This document shows, piece by piece, positions 9,640-20,776 of a stretch of DNA of 64,000 nucleotides. Each line of letters opens with the position of its first letter. The first letter of the stretch is position 1. The stretch lies in contig NW_003314378.1 in NCBI RefSeq assembly GCF_000143415.4, forward strand, positions 203,039-267,038, written 5' to 3'. The position numbers and the translations under genes are program-made. The notes beneath the pieces are model-generated. The model saw only the letters and a list, made by a program, of their open reading frames with translations. It was not told the origin of the DNA and ran no database searches. Origin of the DNA: Selaginella moellendorffii. Taxonomy: Eukaryota > Streptophyta > Lycopodiopsida > Selaginellales > Selaginellaceae.

Positions 9640-10202
9640 CGCGCGGCCCCCAGCTCTCTCCTCCCGTGTGGTGCGTCCCACGCCATGGCTACAAAGCTCC
9701 AGAACACCAAGTCCGTAATGGCCATGGCCCAAAGTACGAAACACCACATATTTTACACGGTGGGAATATAATGACGTGGCAGCATGCTGTATGATGTGGC
9801 AGAGTGGTGCGTTACGTGGCACGGGGGACATTACTTTTTTCCCGTGTGAAAACTTGCGCGCCGGGGCTATGACATGGCCAGCTAGGCAGGGAGGAGGACC
9901 GTTGGCAGTTGCTGTTGGAATTTACGTGGCAGGTATGGGTGTCCATTTATTCGATCGTCCATCAATCAATGACTCTCGGCACATATGTTACATCCTATCA
10001 CCTTTGCTTGATTAAATCTCAGCCTTGACAGCAAAAGATACCTCGTCCCAAAGGTTGTAGAAAGTAAACGATTGCATATATATGAACCACTTTACACTAT
10101 CATAAAAATCGTACTTTGAATGTACAAACAAACCACAGTGGTGGAACTTGTGGTCGCGAATTCCATCGCGATTTTTTGCTTCTCCATCTTCGTCATCTTC
10201 TT

Positions 10203-11855
10203 TCACTGCTGCTGGAGGCGGCTGGCGATGGCGGACCTGTTACCACGATCCACAACGCAGGAGCAATGGACGGAGGTGAGATTGGTGCATCCACTTACGT
10301 TGAGCGAGTGCCTCTCGGGGCAAGTGTGGAGCGCCGGGAAGGAGTCGCACACCGCCTGGACGGCCTGGCCGGACAAGGCTGTGCAGCCGCTCAGGTTGAG
10401 CGAAACCAGACCATAGCCATCCTGGTCGCTGAGAATGCACTGCACGTAGCTCTTGGTGGACGTCGTGGTGCTGCTGTCGTTGCTGCTCTGGAAGCTGCTG
10501 TTGCTGGAGCTTCCGCTTGTGCTGCAGCTCCCGGTGCTGCTCCTCGTCACGGTGCTTCGAGCGGTAGCGCTCTCCTGGTTTCCACTCCCGGATGGCGAGA
10601 GTTTCTTTTTGCCGCTGCTGCCTTGGGCCCGGTACTTTCGGCTGTTCACCAGCGAGTACATGGACAGATCGGTGATGTTCCTGCAGCAGTGCAGGCCGAG
10701 ATATCTCAAGCGGTGGCACTTCTCGGCCAGTGCAATCACGCTCACGTCTGGAAAAGCAAAAGCAGAAAAAGATAAGAACCGAAACAGAGAAACGACACGC
10801 GGGGTTTTTAAGCCGTGTCAGGCAGTCACCTGAGATAAGATGGCAACCACAGAGATCGACTCCTCGCAAGTCGGGACACCAAATAGCCATTGCCGATATT
10901 CCTTCGTCAGTGATTCTGTCGCACCAGCCGGCATTTAAGATCTGGAGCCCGACGCAGTTCTGCGCGAGAGCCTGCAGGAAGAACAGGAAGAAGTTAAGAA
11001 AAGGAAGCAAAAACAAGCTTTTGGTCGACTTACCTTCAAAGCGTTGTCCGACCCCGCATTGTCGCATCCGCACAGGTTCAGGTGCTTGAGCTGTCGGCAG
11101 CTCTCGGCTAACTGGACGAGCCCGGCCTCAGTGATCCCAATGCAGCCACTCAGGTCGAGCTTCTGGAGCAGCTTGCACCCGTTTGCCAAAGCCACCAGGG
11201 ACAAGTCCGTGAGCCTGGTGCCGCTGGACCTCCCGTTTGACAAGTCCAAGCTCGACAGATCGTGGCAGTGCCGCGCGATCGCTTGCACGGCCTGGTCGTT
11301 AAGTAGTGTGCATCTTCGCAAGTTGCAGCTCTGCAAGCGGTAGAACTTGTAGGCCACGGATTGTACAAGCATGCTCACACTCTTCCCACACCTGTGGATA
11401 AAGAACACGAAAAAAAAACGAAATGAGAACCCCAAGGATTTCCATACGTTAACACTACGTAAGAGTTGAGAAAAAAACGCAAAAAAGAGAAAGCGAGCTT
11501 ACCAAGAGAATGAAAGCTCCAGGATGCCAAGAGACAAGGCATCTCGCCAGCCAGTGCACACGCCAGAGGCCACCAAAACCGTGCGGTGGTCGACCAGCGC
11601 TAGTATCCGCACCAGGAGCTCCATGGGGATGTCTTGCCACTTGGAGTCGCCGACGAGCTCGTGAGCCTCGAAGACGGCGCTGTGCTTTAGGACCAGCTTC
11701 TTCCACTTGTCCCTCATAAACTGCGGTGGCGATTCCATCTCCTCGTCCTCGGTGTCGCGGAAGAACTGCGACAGGCCTCCAGAGGCGGGGTAGAGTCGGG
11801 ACTTTTGCTTCTCGTTCATCTCGGCGGTGGTGGTGTGATGAGCGTCCATATCCAT
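10203..11855 (-). CDS. SKP2A: F-box/LRR protein, SKP2A/SKP2B-like
   Basis: Four coding exons (11855-11503, 11391-11034, 10971-10830, 10747-10203) give 465 residues in frame. A 5' leader intron is likely: donor GTATGTG at 12212, acceptor CTTTGCAG at 11861, six bases before the ATG. The F-box spans about residues 72-110 (WQDIPMELLVRILALV...SGVCTGWRDA). Cysteine-containing LRRs follow, including LNLCGC, GVDLCGCH and YLGLHCCRNITDLSMYSL. In Arabidopsis SKP2A is the substrate receptor of an SCF ubiquitin ligase for cell-cycle factors and binds auxin. An odd point is a Ser/Thr-rich insert of about 60 residues after the CRNITD repeat, longer than in the Arabidopsis protein as I remember it. The C-terminal RHSLNVSGCTNLTSVHC matches the family, so an internal GTAAGT there is not used as a donor. 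Confidence 0.9.
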
Positions 11856-12481
11856 ATCACCTGCAAAGAGGAAACAAGAGAAATTAATCGTGAGGATCCA
11901 TCACAAGAAGAAGAGACCCTTTACAAATAGAAAGAAAAAATAAAAAAACGAGCAAAGAGACCACGAGCTAAGTTTCGTCAAGACAGCTGCGTAGCTGCCG
12001 CTGACAACATATTCTGTGTTGGCATTTTGAAAAATAAATCCAGTCATACGTAACTTACAAAGATGCCAGAAAATAAAATTAAAGAGTAAAAAGAAAAAAA
12101 AGGAAAAAGACCAAGGCGACAGGAAAAAGCGGAAGCGAGGAAATCATCACAGAGAAAGCAAACAACCAAAAGCCCTCAATCGATAAAAACCTAATGGATG
12201 AAACACACATACCTCGCGAATTCGATGATCGCAAAACCCGCGCGTCTCATTCCATACCCTTGACCGATCGATCAATCGATCGCGCAAAGAATGCCGTCGA
12301 AACAGTGGTACCTGGGCGAGCGCTTCCGAATCGATCCAAGACCCTTCTTTCCCTTTTCCTTTTTTTCCTTTCCTGCGCGAAGCAGTGGCCGAGAGGATCT
12401 AAAAACAAAAACAAACAAAATGGTCTCCCAGCAAAAAATTGCCAGCCGCAGATCCAAAGCATCAGAATCTAGTCACGCCAG

Positions 12482-12487
12482 CACGTG
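12482..12487. promoter_or_regulatory. G-box core (CACGTG) upstream of the F-box gene
   Basis: CACGTG lies about 270 bp upstream of the 5' leader donor of the F-box gene. Such a motif can bind bZIP or bHLH factors. A single 6-bp match is weak evidence. Confidence 0.3.
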
Positions 12488-12789
12488 GCCCTCGCACAGC
12501 CGTTGGATCCAGCATCGTTGTCGTCTGACGCATTACTTTGTTTCACGCTATCGCGTCGATCGAGGCGAGCATTGTTTCCCTTCGGCCCTGGAAAAGCTCT
12601 TGGTCCAGCTCCACAAGGAAAAGAAAAATGGAAAAACGAAAGAATTCTTGCTCCTTACCACGAAGAACTGACGAGATTTACACAAGAGCTTGGGTATCGA
12701 TCTCTATCCAAGCTCTGTATCAGCTTCTGCAAACCAAAAGCCTGGCCACTGTTACTACAAACGAGAGCTTCCTTGTCAAATCCACTTAC

Positions 12790-15674
12790 TTACACAGCGG
12801 GCTCCTTGAGCTGGAAAACTCTCGCAAGTTCTCGGGCCTTCTCGGGCTGGTTTAGAGAGAGTAGCATCTTCCGGACGGCCTGAGCGAGGGCCGCCACATC
12901 GCGCTTCTTCAGCTTCTCCAGCGTCCGTCCCAGGCTAATTACGTGCTGGATAAACGCACCAAGCTCAGGACTGCGTAAAGAAAAAGAAGATAGATAGGCA
13001 TAAAGTTAGCTACACGGAAAAAGTGGAAGAAGAAAAGGTAATAGTATACATACCACATGTCTTTAACGCCACTGCTGATCCACGTACCGTGTAGAGCCAC
13101 AAGCACCGTCTCGGTTCTCGCGACAGCGTCTTCAGGCGCAAGCACGCGGAGGTGTGGAAGAATTCTTCCGTTCAAGAGCTCCTCTAGTCCCAGCTGGTTC
13201 AGCTTAGACAGGGACAAAACATTCTTCCAAAGTCCGATGTTCCGTAGCAGTTTGATAGAAAGCCTGAACCGATACTCCGCAATCTCGGCAGCCTGTTCCA
13301 CGGCCGTTGTAAGTTGAGCACTCCAAGTAGGAACCTGAATGTTTTTCGAGGTCACGGTTAGATCGTCCACAGTACGAAAACCAATTATTACCTCCACTTC
13401 GGAGACAGCTGCTGCAATCCTGCTTCGGACTAGTGCGACCAAATCAATGAAAGCGTCGCTGGTTGCTGGCACGTACACCGAAATCTCCTGGACGGCAGCA
13501 ACGGCGTTTCTTGTTTGAGTCGTACTCAATCGGTCCCAGCAGTGTCCAATGTAATGATGCAATAACGGGAGCGCCACCCTCTCTACCAAACTTGGCACCA
13601 AGTCGGAGTCATCGTACTCGCAAAGGAGAGAATGCCTGGAACCAAAGAAAATCGTTTCAGCGAGCAGAACACCACACAAGAATTACCTTACCATTTCATA
13701 CTCTCAAATCCTGCACTGTCACGAAGAGGATCCCATTTGAGAAGCTCCAGTCGGACAAACGGTGCAAATATGGCAGGAGCACTGAGCGAGACATAAGCAT
13801 CCGTGTAGGCCGCTGGATACTCTCGATGCCACTCTGTCAGCCTGTTCTTTACCATCTCGAGTTGGGAGTATTCTTCAGACGCGTCGCTGAAAATTCTCTC
13901 CGCAGTCTCCAAAGTTTCATCCCGACCAGAACCGAAAGCCATTTCGTTGTCGCTCTCGTCACTGGAACACTCCTCTGAGGAGGTCTTGGCAAGAACCCGA
14001 GATATCCGGCGCTTCCTTGCACTGGCTCTCGACTTCATTTCCATGCGCTTTTGGAGGCTCGTGTCCCTTCCAAACTCGTCCAGTTCCGGAGCAATGCCAT
14101 TTAAAGCTGCAGCCGCAGCGGCCTGCGTAGCAGAGGAGGCATGAGCCGACGCTGTCTGTATGCTGCCACCTCGGGTCAAGACAGCCATAGCCGCTTCAAT
14201 AGCCGAGTCAAGTTGCACTTTCTCATCAGCACCATCCAGTATCCGTCGTTGAAATACTGCATCCGCACGTTCCTCATGAAGCTTTTGCATGTGCTCCTCA
14301 AGTTCTTCAATCAACGGACTCTTGGCCTGAGAAGCAGCGTAAATACATGCACGACAAAAGAAAAACAGTACATACCTGTAAAAACGCGCATAGTGTTGAC
14401 ACAAAGTCTCTCAGTTGTTGCATGTAGATGTACTTCTTCCCAGCCGACGAGAACTTTTCTTCTAGCATCGTGATACTAGCAGCAGAAGAAGTTAAGTTCT
14501 GTTCCACCGAGTAAAGATCGGACTGCGTCTTTGCGTGAGATTCCTGTAGCCGCTTTAAGCCTTGCTGCAAGGCGAGCATGGCTGACTCTGCCTGCTGATC
14601 CAATGTAAACGTCGGATGCGCTACAAGCGGCCTGCTTGGAACCTGACCATAAGCACCACCGGGCAAGAGTGGAACACCTCTGCTGGAAGGATCCTCAACT
14701 CTCTTTCCAACCCCTTTCTTCAGCTGCTCTTCCTCCCACATCTTCTCCTCGTCTTCTTCTTCCACGTTCTCGACGAAATCAAACACGCCAGCTTTCTTTC
14801 CATTGTCCTTGTGGCCAATAAAAGTGAGCCTCCCTCGAACTTCCTCGGCCTCGTCGTCGCTAGAAACAGCCTCGTCTTTCTTCAACACCACCTCCGGAGC
14901 GTCACGAATCCTCGACCGAAAGTCGGCATCGCTGGACGATCCAACAGGGATATAATCCGGAGCACTGTGAGCAATCCTCTTCCGTTCCCGCTGTGCCTTG
15001 GCCGCGGCGATGGCAGCAGCGTCAGGAATCAGCCCGTCAACACCACCGAAAGCAGCTTCCATCACGGCATCCACACCATCCTCTGGCGGAACTACCGGCA
15101 ACTCGTTGCTGCTGTTCACAAGCACGCTACTCTCACCACCTTCGTGAAGAACAGGCTTCAAAACTCCCTTAAGGATCACGAGAGGCTCGGCCGGAGGAGG
15201 CTTCGATTCCACTGGCAAAACCGGCTTGGCACCACCCAGCCGGATCGTGTTCTTCTGGAGCTCCTGGAGCCTCTCGGGAGTGTACTCCCCAGCTTGAGGT
15301 AAAACATTGGACACGGCTTGAGCTTTATCCTTGCCCGCCCCCATTGCGTGCCCCGAGCCATGGCTAGGCCCATACCCTGATCTCTTGCGGCCCCGAGATG
15401 AATTTCCATCCTCCCCATCGAAGCTCAGCAATGTAGAGGAGGAAGCGGGCTTCCTGGGAGGCTTACCTCTCACAGCATTCCTCTTCCCTGCCGTGGCCGC
15501 GATGCCGGGCGATGGATCATCGGCCTCCTCCGCCGCCTCCTCCGCAAAGCTCAGCAGCTGCTTCCTCCCAGGCTTGGACGCCGGAATCTTCTCCTTGAGG
15601 AGCTTCTGGTCGACCGGATCATCGTCGCCTGCTTCGCCATCGCCACGCTTCCGGAAATTCTTATTCTTGCTCAT
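12790..15674 (-). CDS. ILP1: GCFC/PAXBP1 family protein, ILP1-like
   Basis: Five exons (15674-14376, 14326-13692, 13635-13392, 13334-13054, 12970-12790) give 879 residues. The N-terminus (1-430) is charged and low-complexity, typical of the family, with an early MSKNKNFRKR and coiled-coil stretches near residues 380-470. The conserved GCFC core starts at PELDEFGRD and includes FSDASEEYSQLEMVKNRLTE and YVSLSAPAIFAPFVRLELLKWDPL. The tail SLGRTLEKLKKRDVAALAQAV also fits. Arabidopsis ILP1 works in a spliceosomal disassembly/intron-lariat complex with NTR1 and affects endoreduplication. The third intron (13391-13335) is 57 nt and in frame, so a retained form would also be open. I spliced it out because VEVPTW then matches the family better. 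A telo box lies 8 bp before the ATG. Confidence 0.9.
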
Positions 15675-15681
15675 CCTCCCT

Positions 15682-15689
15682 AAACCCTA
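15682..15689 (-). promoter_or_regulatory. Telo box before ILP1-like gene
   Basis: AAACCCTA directly upstream (8 bp) of the ATG at 15674, followed by a second partial AACCCTA. It probably lies in the leader or at the transcription start. Confidence 0.45.
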
Positions 15690-15836
15690 ACCCTATTTGA
15701 GTATATCAAAGCATATTCCTAATATCAAAGCTGGGAATCAGTCAAGCATATTCTAATATCAAAGGTTTAGCATATCGAATTTATTCTTTATCAAATGTCT
15801 GCCAAAAATCTGTCAAAACTTTGCCTCGAATGGTTC

Positions 15837-17403
15837 CTACACGGACGCCGCGGCTGGTTGCTTGTTAACGAAATTAATTCCCTTCTCGATGCTGCCCTTG
15901 AGCTCTGGAACCAAAGCCTGGAGAGCTTTCTCCTCGTACTCTGTCAAGCCCCGGATGTCCGTGTGGACGAATGCCTCCACTCCATCCTTGCCCAGCTTCA
16001 CTCGCGACGCGAAGAAGGGGAGCTCTTGCATCACCTGGACAGATCCAAGGAACAAGAGGTAAGAGGTTTTAACACCGGAGTCCCCAAAAGTTTCAAATGC
16101 TTACATCCGACTTGACGTAAGTGCACTCGTAGACATCAGCGTCGCCGTCTATTGCACGAAGGCAAGACTCCGCAAAACGAGCAGCAGCATAAGCCTAGAA
16201 CAAAAGAGAGTAAAGCGCTGAAAAAGAAAAACAAGTACCATCGACAAAGTCGCAGAGCCTGCTCCAGCCTTTGCCTGTTCGAAATGAAAAACGCGAAAAT
16301 ACTCGTCAACTCTCCAAGTGCGGGAAGAAATTCTCAGTTACCTCAACTACTTCTGTGCCAGCGTTTTGAATCCTCACTGTCAGCTTCTCGATCTCCTCTT
16401 GCGTGAACTCGGTTTTGGGGCGTGTCTTGGACAGCAGCGGAAGAATGGTGATCCCGGCGTGTCCACCTACGACCGGAACATCCACATCAATGAGCCTCAG
16501 AGTCTTCTGCTGGGCTACAAAAGTGTTTGCCCGCACAACGTCGAGAGTCGTCACACCAAAGAGCTTCTTTGGATCGAACACTCCCTTCTTTTTAAGAACC
16601 TCAGCAGCTATGGGCACGGTCGAGTTCACGGGATTGCTGATAATGTTGATCCAAGCCTGCCACAAGGTATTCAGTACATTTCATCCTTTTCTAGAGAAAA
16701 AAGACGAACCTTGGGTGCGTAATCTGCTGCTGCCTCGACAAGTGTCTTCACAATACCAGCGTTGATATTGAAAAGATCATCTCTCGTCATTCCTGGCTTT
16801 CGAGGAACTCCAGCAGGAATGATGATAAGATCTACACCCTTGAGTGACTCCGCGAGCTCCTCAGCTCCAGTGTAAGGCGTCACCTAGGAAAAAAGTTAGT
16901 TTTTTTTCGAAGAGAACGCGCAGAAACCTCGTACCAGTGATGGTGTGTTACAGTGACTCAAATCTGCAGCCACGCCCTTGACGTTGGCAATATCGTAGAG
17001 GTTTAGATGCGAGAGCAGCGGCGACATCTTAAGCAGTAGAGAGAGCGGCTGCCCGATTCCTCCACCAGCTCCCAGCACGGCCGCCTTGTACGTCGCGGCA
17101 GCTCTGGGACGAACATCGGCGTTCCTGGCAGCGACAGTCACAAGGGGCTTGTGATTCCTCAGCGAAATATCGTGCATGTCGCCGCGGAAGAATGCGGCCT
17201 GCCGGCATTCTCCACTGGATTTCATGCCGATGAAGCTCTGGAATGCGGGCCTGGCAGGAGACACACAGACAACACACAGATCCATCGATTTCGCGAGACC
17301 AAGAGCCGAATTACCTGCTGGAAATGGAAGGAGATCCGCCGGAGTGCTTCGCGCTCATTGGCGCCTGGACGAAGCTCGCTGTCGCTGCTGCCGCCGCGGC
17401 CAT
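15837..17403 (-). CDS. pNAD-MDH: NAD-dependent malate dehydrogenase, plastid precursor
   Basis: Seven exons (17403-17315, 17250-16935, 16883-16710, 16656-16342, 16274-16239, 16194-16105, 16034-15837) give 405 residues. The first about 75 residues are Ala/Ser/Arg-rich, a plastid transit peptide. The mature enzyme begins near [20 protein letters not shown], the NAD-binding loop. Then come [20 protein letters not shown] (mobile loop arginine), [15 protein letters not shown], and [15 protein letters not shown] with the catalytic His. The C-terminal [11 protein letters not shown] resembles the plastid isoform and lacks a peroxisomal PTS1. It interconverts malate and oxaloacetate with NAD(H) and supports dark metabolism and FtsH12-linked plastid development in Arabidopsis. 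The second donor is GTACGA after CNTPSL, chosen because LVTPYTG then aligns with the family. Confidence 0.94.
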
Positions 17404-17433
17404 TGGTCCGAGAACACGAAAGAACGAGCGCCC

Positions 17434-17441
17434 AAACCCTA
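17434..17441 (-). promoter_or_regulatory. Telo box before the malate dehydrogenase gene
   Basis: AAACCCTA about 31 bp upstream of the ATG at 17403, in the 222-bp spacer to the UMP synthase stop codon. Confidence 0.45.
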
Positions 17442-17625
17442 AGCCCTGTCCCTCGCACACAACCAAATGGTTATAACTTTAGTTCACGACACAAGGTCCA
17501 AGCATTATTTCAAGGAAATAGCATGGCAAAACAAAGCCAAGGGAGGTGGTATATGCTTGGATCAAATTCTTTGGATTGGGACAAATCAACAACAACCAAA
17601 GTTTCGCCTGCTATTCTTTTTTCTT

Positions 17626-19498
17626 CTACGCAGCGGCGATGCTTTTCAGGTACGCTTGCCACCCAGCGTTTCTATACTCGCGAGAGGCCAAGGCAGGATT
17701 TTTGGCCTTGATAATTCCCCTACCAACGATGATTATATCACTCTGTCGGTCAGCAATCACCTATAACATCCACAGGAAGATTAGCAAATCAACGAACAAA
17801 AGAGAAGAAACAAACGAGCAAAGAGAAGAACCGAACGAGCAAAGAGAAGCAACGATCGAGCAAAGAGAAGAAACGGACGAACAAAACAGAAGAAACGAAC
17901 GAGCAAACAGAAGAAAACTCTTACATTTTCAGGAGTGTTGTACTGCTGCCCAAGATCATCGCCCCCGGCGCTCATCTGCACTCCGGGAGTCATGTGGATG
18001 AATCCGGGATCCGCAGCTTGAGCCCACGCAGCAGGATTTATGGAGATGAATCCCATGACGAAGTCTGGATTGTCCGCGGCCATTTTTTCTGCTGCTGCTG
18101 TGTACTCGCCCTGTGCTAGAGTTCCTTTGGAGCTCATCTCGGCCAGTAGCAGCAAACCCCGCCCCTTCGCCAGTCCCTATAGCCAACAAAAGACGTAGAG
18201 TTTACCGTGACTGCTTGAAACTTTTTGGGACTTGTAAACCTTGAGCTTGAGACCGTCAATGATTCCAGGGCCAGGCACTATGTGCGCGTTTGTGATATCC
18301 GACCAGTCCACAATCTTAAACGGACCTCTACAAAGAAAAACTCTGCTTTGAGTACAAAAACATCAAAAGTAAAAAGGATTGTATCTTACCCCTCGTACTG
18401 CATAGAAACCGTGTTGCCGATATCAGCAAACTTCCGGTCCTCAAAGATCATAAAATCGTGCTTCTCCGCAATCTGCAAACACACATTTTGTATATCAGAG
18501 GCCAAAAGGACACGAGAAGGAAGAAACAATAGACTCACCGCACGAAGCTTGACTGTGAGCTCCTCGCTAAAATCCGAGAGCACATCAACGTGCGTCTTGA
18601 GCACGCATATCTCAGGCCCGACCTGTATGACCATCACAAACCTTGGATTCAGTGACAAACAAAACAAAGAAAGACAAAACGAACTCACAGCGTCGGCGAG
18701 CTTGAGAAGCTCCTCGGACGTCGCGACGTCCGCCGCAACACTCAAGTTACTCTTCTTCCGCTCCATGAGCTCCAAGAGTTTCTTCCCAGCAGCATTCTGC
18801 GCGAGCACGGCCCTTTCTCCATACGCCAACCTCTTTGGCTTCTTGGCGGCGACAAGAGAAGAAGCTCCAGGAGGATTTGCAGGAAGCTCCGCCCTGTTAG
18901 ATCGAACAAAGCTCTTCACGGACGCCGCCACCTCCTCGCTCACTCTCCCATGCTTCACCAGAACATCCACCGCGTAGCTCAGAGTGATGGCGGAGTGGAG
19001 CCTCAATCCATGCTTGCGAAGGTTGTCGCCGCCACCCTGCTCTCTATCGATCAACACCACCACGTCCGAGACCTTAAGCCCGGCGGCGGTGAGAGGCTCC
19101 ACGGTCTCCAGCACCGATGCGCCGCTCGTCACTAGATCCTCGATCACCAGGCACGACTGGCCGCTGGAGAAGAAGCCCTCGATCGCCTTGCGGGTGCCAT
19201 AGTCCTTGACCTCCTTGCGGCGCATCACCATTGGCACATTGTGCGCGAGGGAGATGCACGTCGCGATGGGCAGCGCGGTGTAGGGGACGCCGCAGATGAG
19301 GTCGAACGGGGCGGCGGGGGCGGCGGCGGCGGACCAGAGCGCGGCGGAGACCTGGCGGAGCAAATCAGGGTAGGAGACGATCACCCGGAGATCGATGTAG
19401 ATTGGCGAGATGATGCCACTCTTGAGCTTGAACTCGCCGAATTTCACCGCCTCCGCGTCCGCGAGCGCAAGGACCAGCGCCGCCGCCTCCTCCCGCAT
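17626..19498 (-). CDS. UMPS: Bifunctional UMP synthase (OPRT-OMPDC)
   Basis: Exons 19498-18689, 18622-18539, 18472-18390, 18327-18240, 18176-17925 and 17760-17626 give 483 residues. Residues 1-215 are orotate phosphoribosyltransferase: [13 protein letters not shown], the loop [15 protein letters not shown], and the PRPP-binding [12 protein letters not shown] at about 118-129. The second domain is OMP decarboxylase, with LKTHVDVL and [12 protein letters not shown] (catalytic Lys-Asp set), [14 protein letters not shown], and [11 protein letters not shown]. It makes UMP from orotate in the last two steps of pyrimidine synthesis. All motifs are intact. The gene is the source of three derivatives in this window: 31609-32095, 34043-34729 and 51310-51680. 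A telo box lies at 19510-19517, 12 bp before the ATG. Confidence 0.95.
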
Positions 19499-19509
19499 TT
19501 CTTCCTCCT

Positions 19510-19517
19510 AAACCCTA
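19510..19517 (-). promoter_or_regulatory. Telo box before UMP synthase
   Basis: AAACCCTA 12 bp upstream of the UMPS ATG. Confidence 0.45.
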
Positions 19518-19591
19518 TACTTCACCTTTTGATAGCATCAAACGTCTTGTTCGTAGATTCGCCCATCGGCGTTAGATGATCATACGCCGGA

Positions 19592-20166
19592 TCACCCGAC
19601 CTGGACGAGTGCCGCCCACGACACGGCGTTCTTGTCAGTGATCTCCTCGAATGCCGCTATGGAATCGTCGAAGCTCTGGCAGTGGGCGTACATTCTCACA
19701 GCACGGTGGATCGGTCGCCAGCAATCGCGTACATTGCCTTCCCAGATCCAAGAACTTGGGATCGCAGCACGCCGAGAGCGCAGTGGCGATCGTTGCAGCG
19801 TCCGGCAAAACCTGATCGAGCTCCACGAGCTCTTGGAAGAGATCCAGGCACTCGAGATGCCAGCCATTGCGGGCATACGCAGCAAGCATGGCATTCAACG
19901 CGCTTGCTCTCGATTTTTGCCAGGAATTCCTTCCCCAGCATGCTGATGCACAAGATCGAAATCGATCGATGCGAGAATTCGCTGGTGAAGATCCAATGCC
20001 CAGGGCAGCCCCAGCCAGAGCACGCGTCCACCATAGCCAAGAACGTGACCTTGTTTGCGCGAACCCCTTCCAGATCCATCCGCCGGAACGCTACCATCGG
20101 TTGCAACGGATTGCCCATTCCGGGCAAATGCCGCGATGAGGATCGTCCAGGACATTGCAATTGGCG
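19592..20166 (-). pseudogene. PPR gene relic
   Basis: The minus strand carries PPR pieces in three frames: AMSWTILIAAFARNGQ near 20155-20105; RRMDLEGVRANKVTFLAMVDACS near 20100-20030; NAMLAAYARNGW...CLDLF near 19898-19840; and FEEITDKNAVSWAALVQ near 19660-19600. Frameshifts between the pieces rule out a normal product. Its upstream end is cut by the repeat that begins near 20167, so a repeat insertion probably broke it. Confidence 0.75.
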
Positions 20167-20724
20167 ATGAAGGAGTTCCTGGGTAGGGCAAGCACGTTCC
20201 CGCCCAGAACGGGCAAGCCGGGCGTTAGCCCGGCGAGCGCGTTCTGGAGGGAACGTGCGAGCCCGTGCCTGGAACGGCCTTTTAACGGGCTGTGGCGAGA
20301 ACATGGAATAACATTATTCGAGGATGAGAGCGGTCGAATGAACATATGTGGCTATAAGTTATATGTTTTCTAGGGTTTTAGGGTTTTTTGTGCCGACGCC
20401 ATGAGGCTATTGGATTCTCTCAGAAGTGGCAGCGGTAGTGGCAAGGCGGAAGCAATAGCGGCAAGGCATCAGGTGGCAGTAGCTTGCCAAGGTCAGATCT
20501 GAGGCATAGCAATTAAATTGATCCAGATCTACTACTTGTCCGTGTGTTTCAGAAATTTTGCAGCGGTTTCTTGTGGCACTCAAGGTAGGAGGAGCTTGGG
20601 TGCGTCAAGAGCAGCTTGAAAGCTGATAATCCCAATTTGCCCTCATTTTCTGGTTTTCTCTGGATTTCATAGTTTTTCCTTCTCAATCCTCTCGATTTTG
20701 TCTATCTGTAAATGGATCCTCCTT
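20167..20724 (+). repeat. Dispersed repeat B, left copy
   Basis: A unit of about 560 bp (from ATGAAGGAGTTCCTGGG to ATGGATCCTCCTT) that recurs in inverted orientation at 28581-29178. Shared landmarks are the palindromic CGCCCAGAACGGGC stretch, CTAGGGTTTTAGGGTTTTTTGTGCCG, CAGATCTACTACTTGTCC and GATTTTGTCTATCT. It carries no long ORF. One end lies inside a PPR relic. Confidence 0.7.
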
Positions 20725-20776
20725 AACGGGCTGGCCCATTAACTTGATCTAGCCATTGGCAGCTGTCAGATCGAGT
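20723..20776 (+). repeat. Inverted-repeat arm C, left
   Basis: CTTAACGGGCTGGCCCATTA...CAGATCGAGT matches the reverse complement of 29302-29371. It runs into the LTR element insertion; the last five bases, CGAGT, are the left target-site duplicate. Confidence 0.65.
20772..20776. repeat. Target-site duplication, left
   Basis: CGAGT directly before the LTR start TGTAAGCG. The same five bases follow the other LTR at 28401-28405. Confidence 0.8.

Noticed and set aside
10280-10330. GTAAGT donor-like site within the last exon of the F-box gene
   Set aside because: The frame continues through it as RHSLNVSGCTNLTSVHC, which matches the SKP2 C-terminus, so it is exon.
15681-15700. AAACCCTAACCCT resembling telomere repeat
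   Set aside because: Fewer than two full units, beside a start codon; a telo-box promoter motif explains it better than a telomere remnant.
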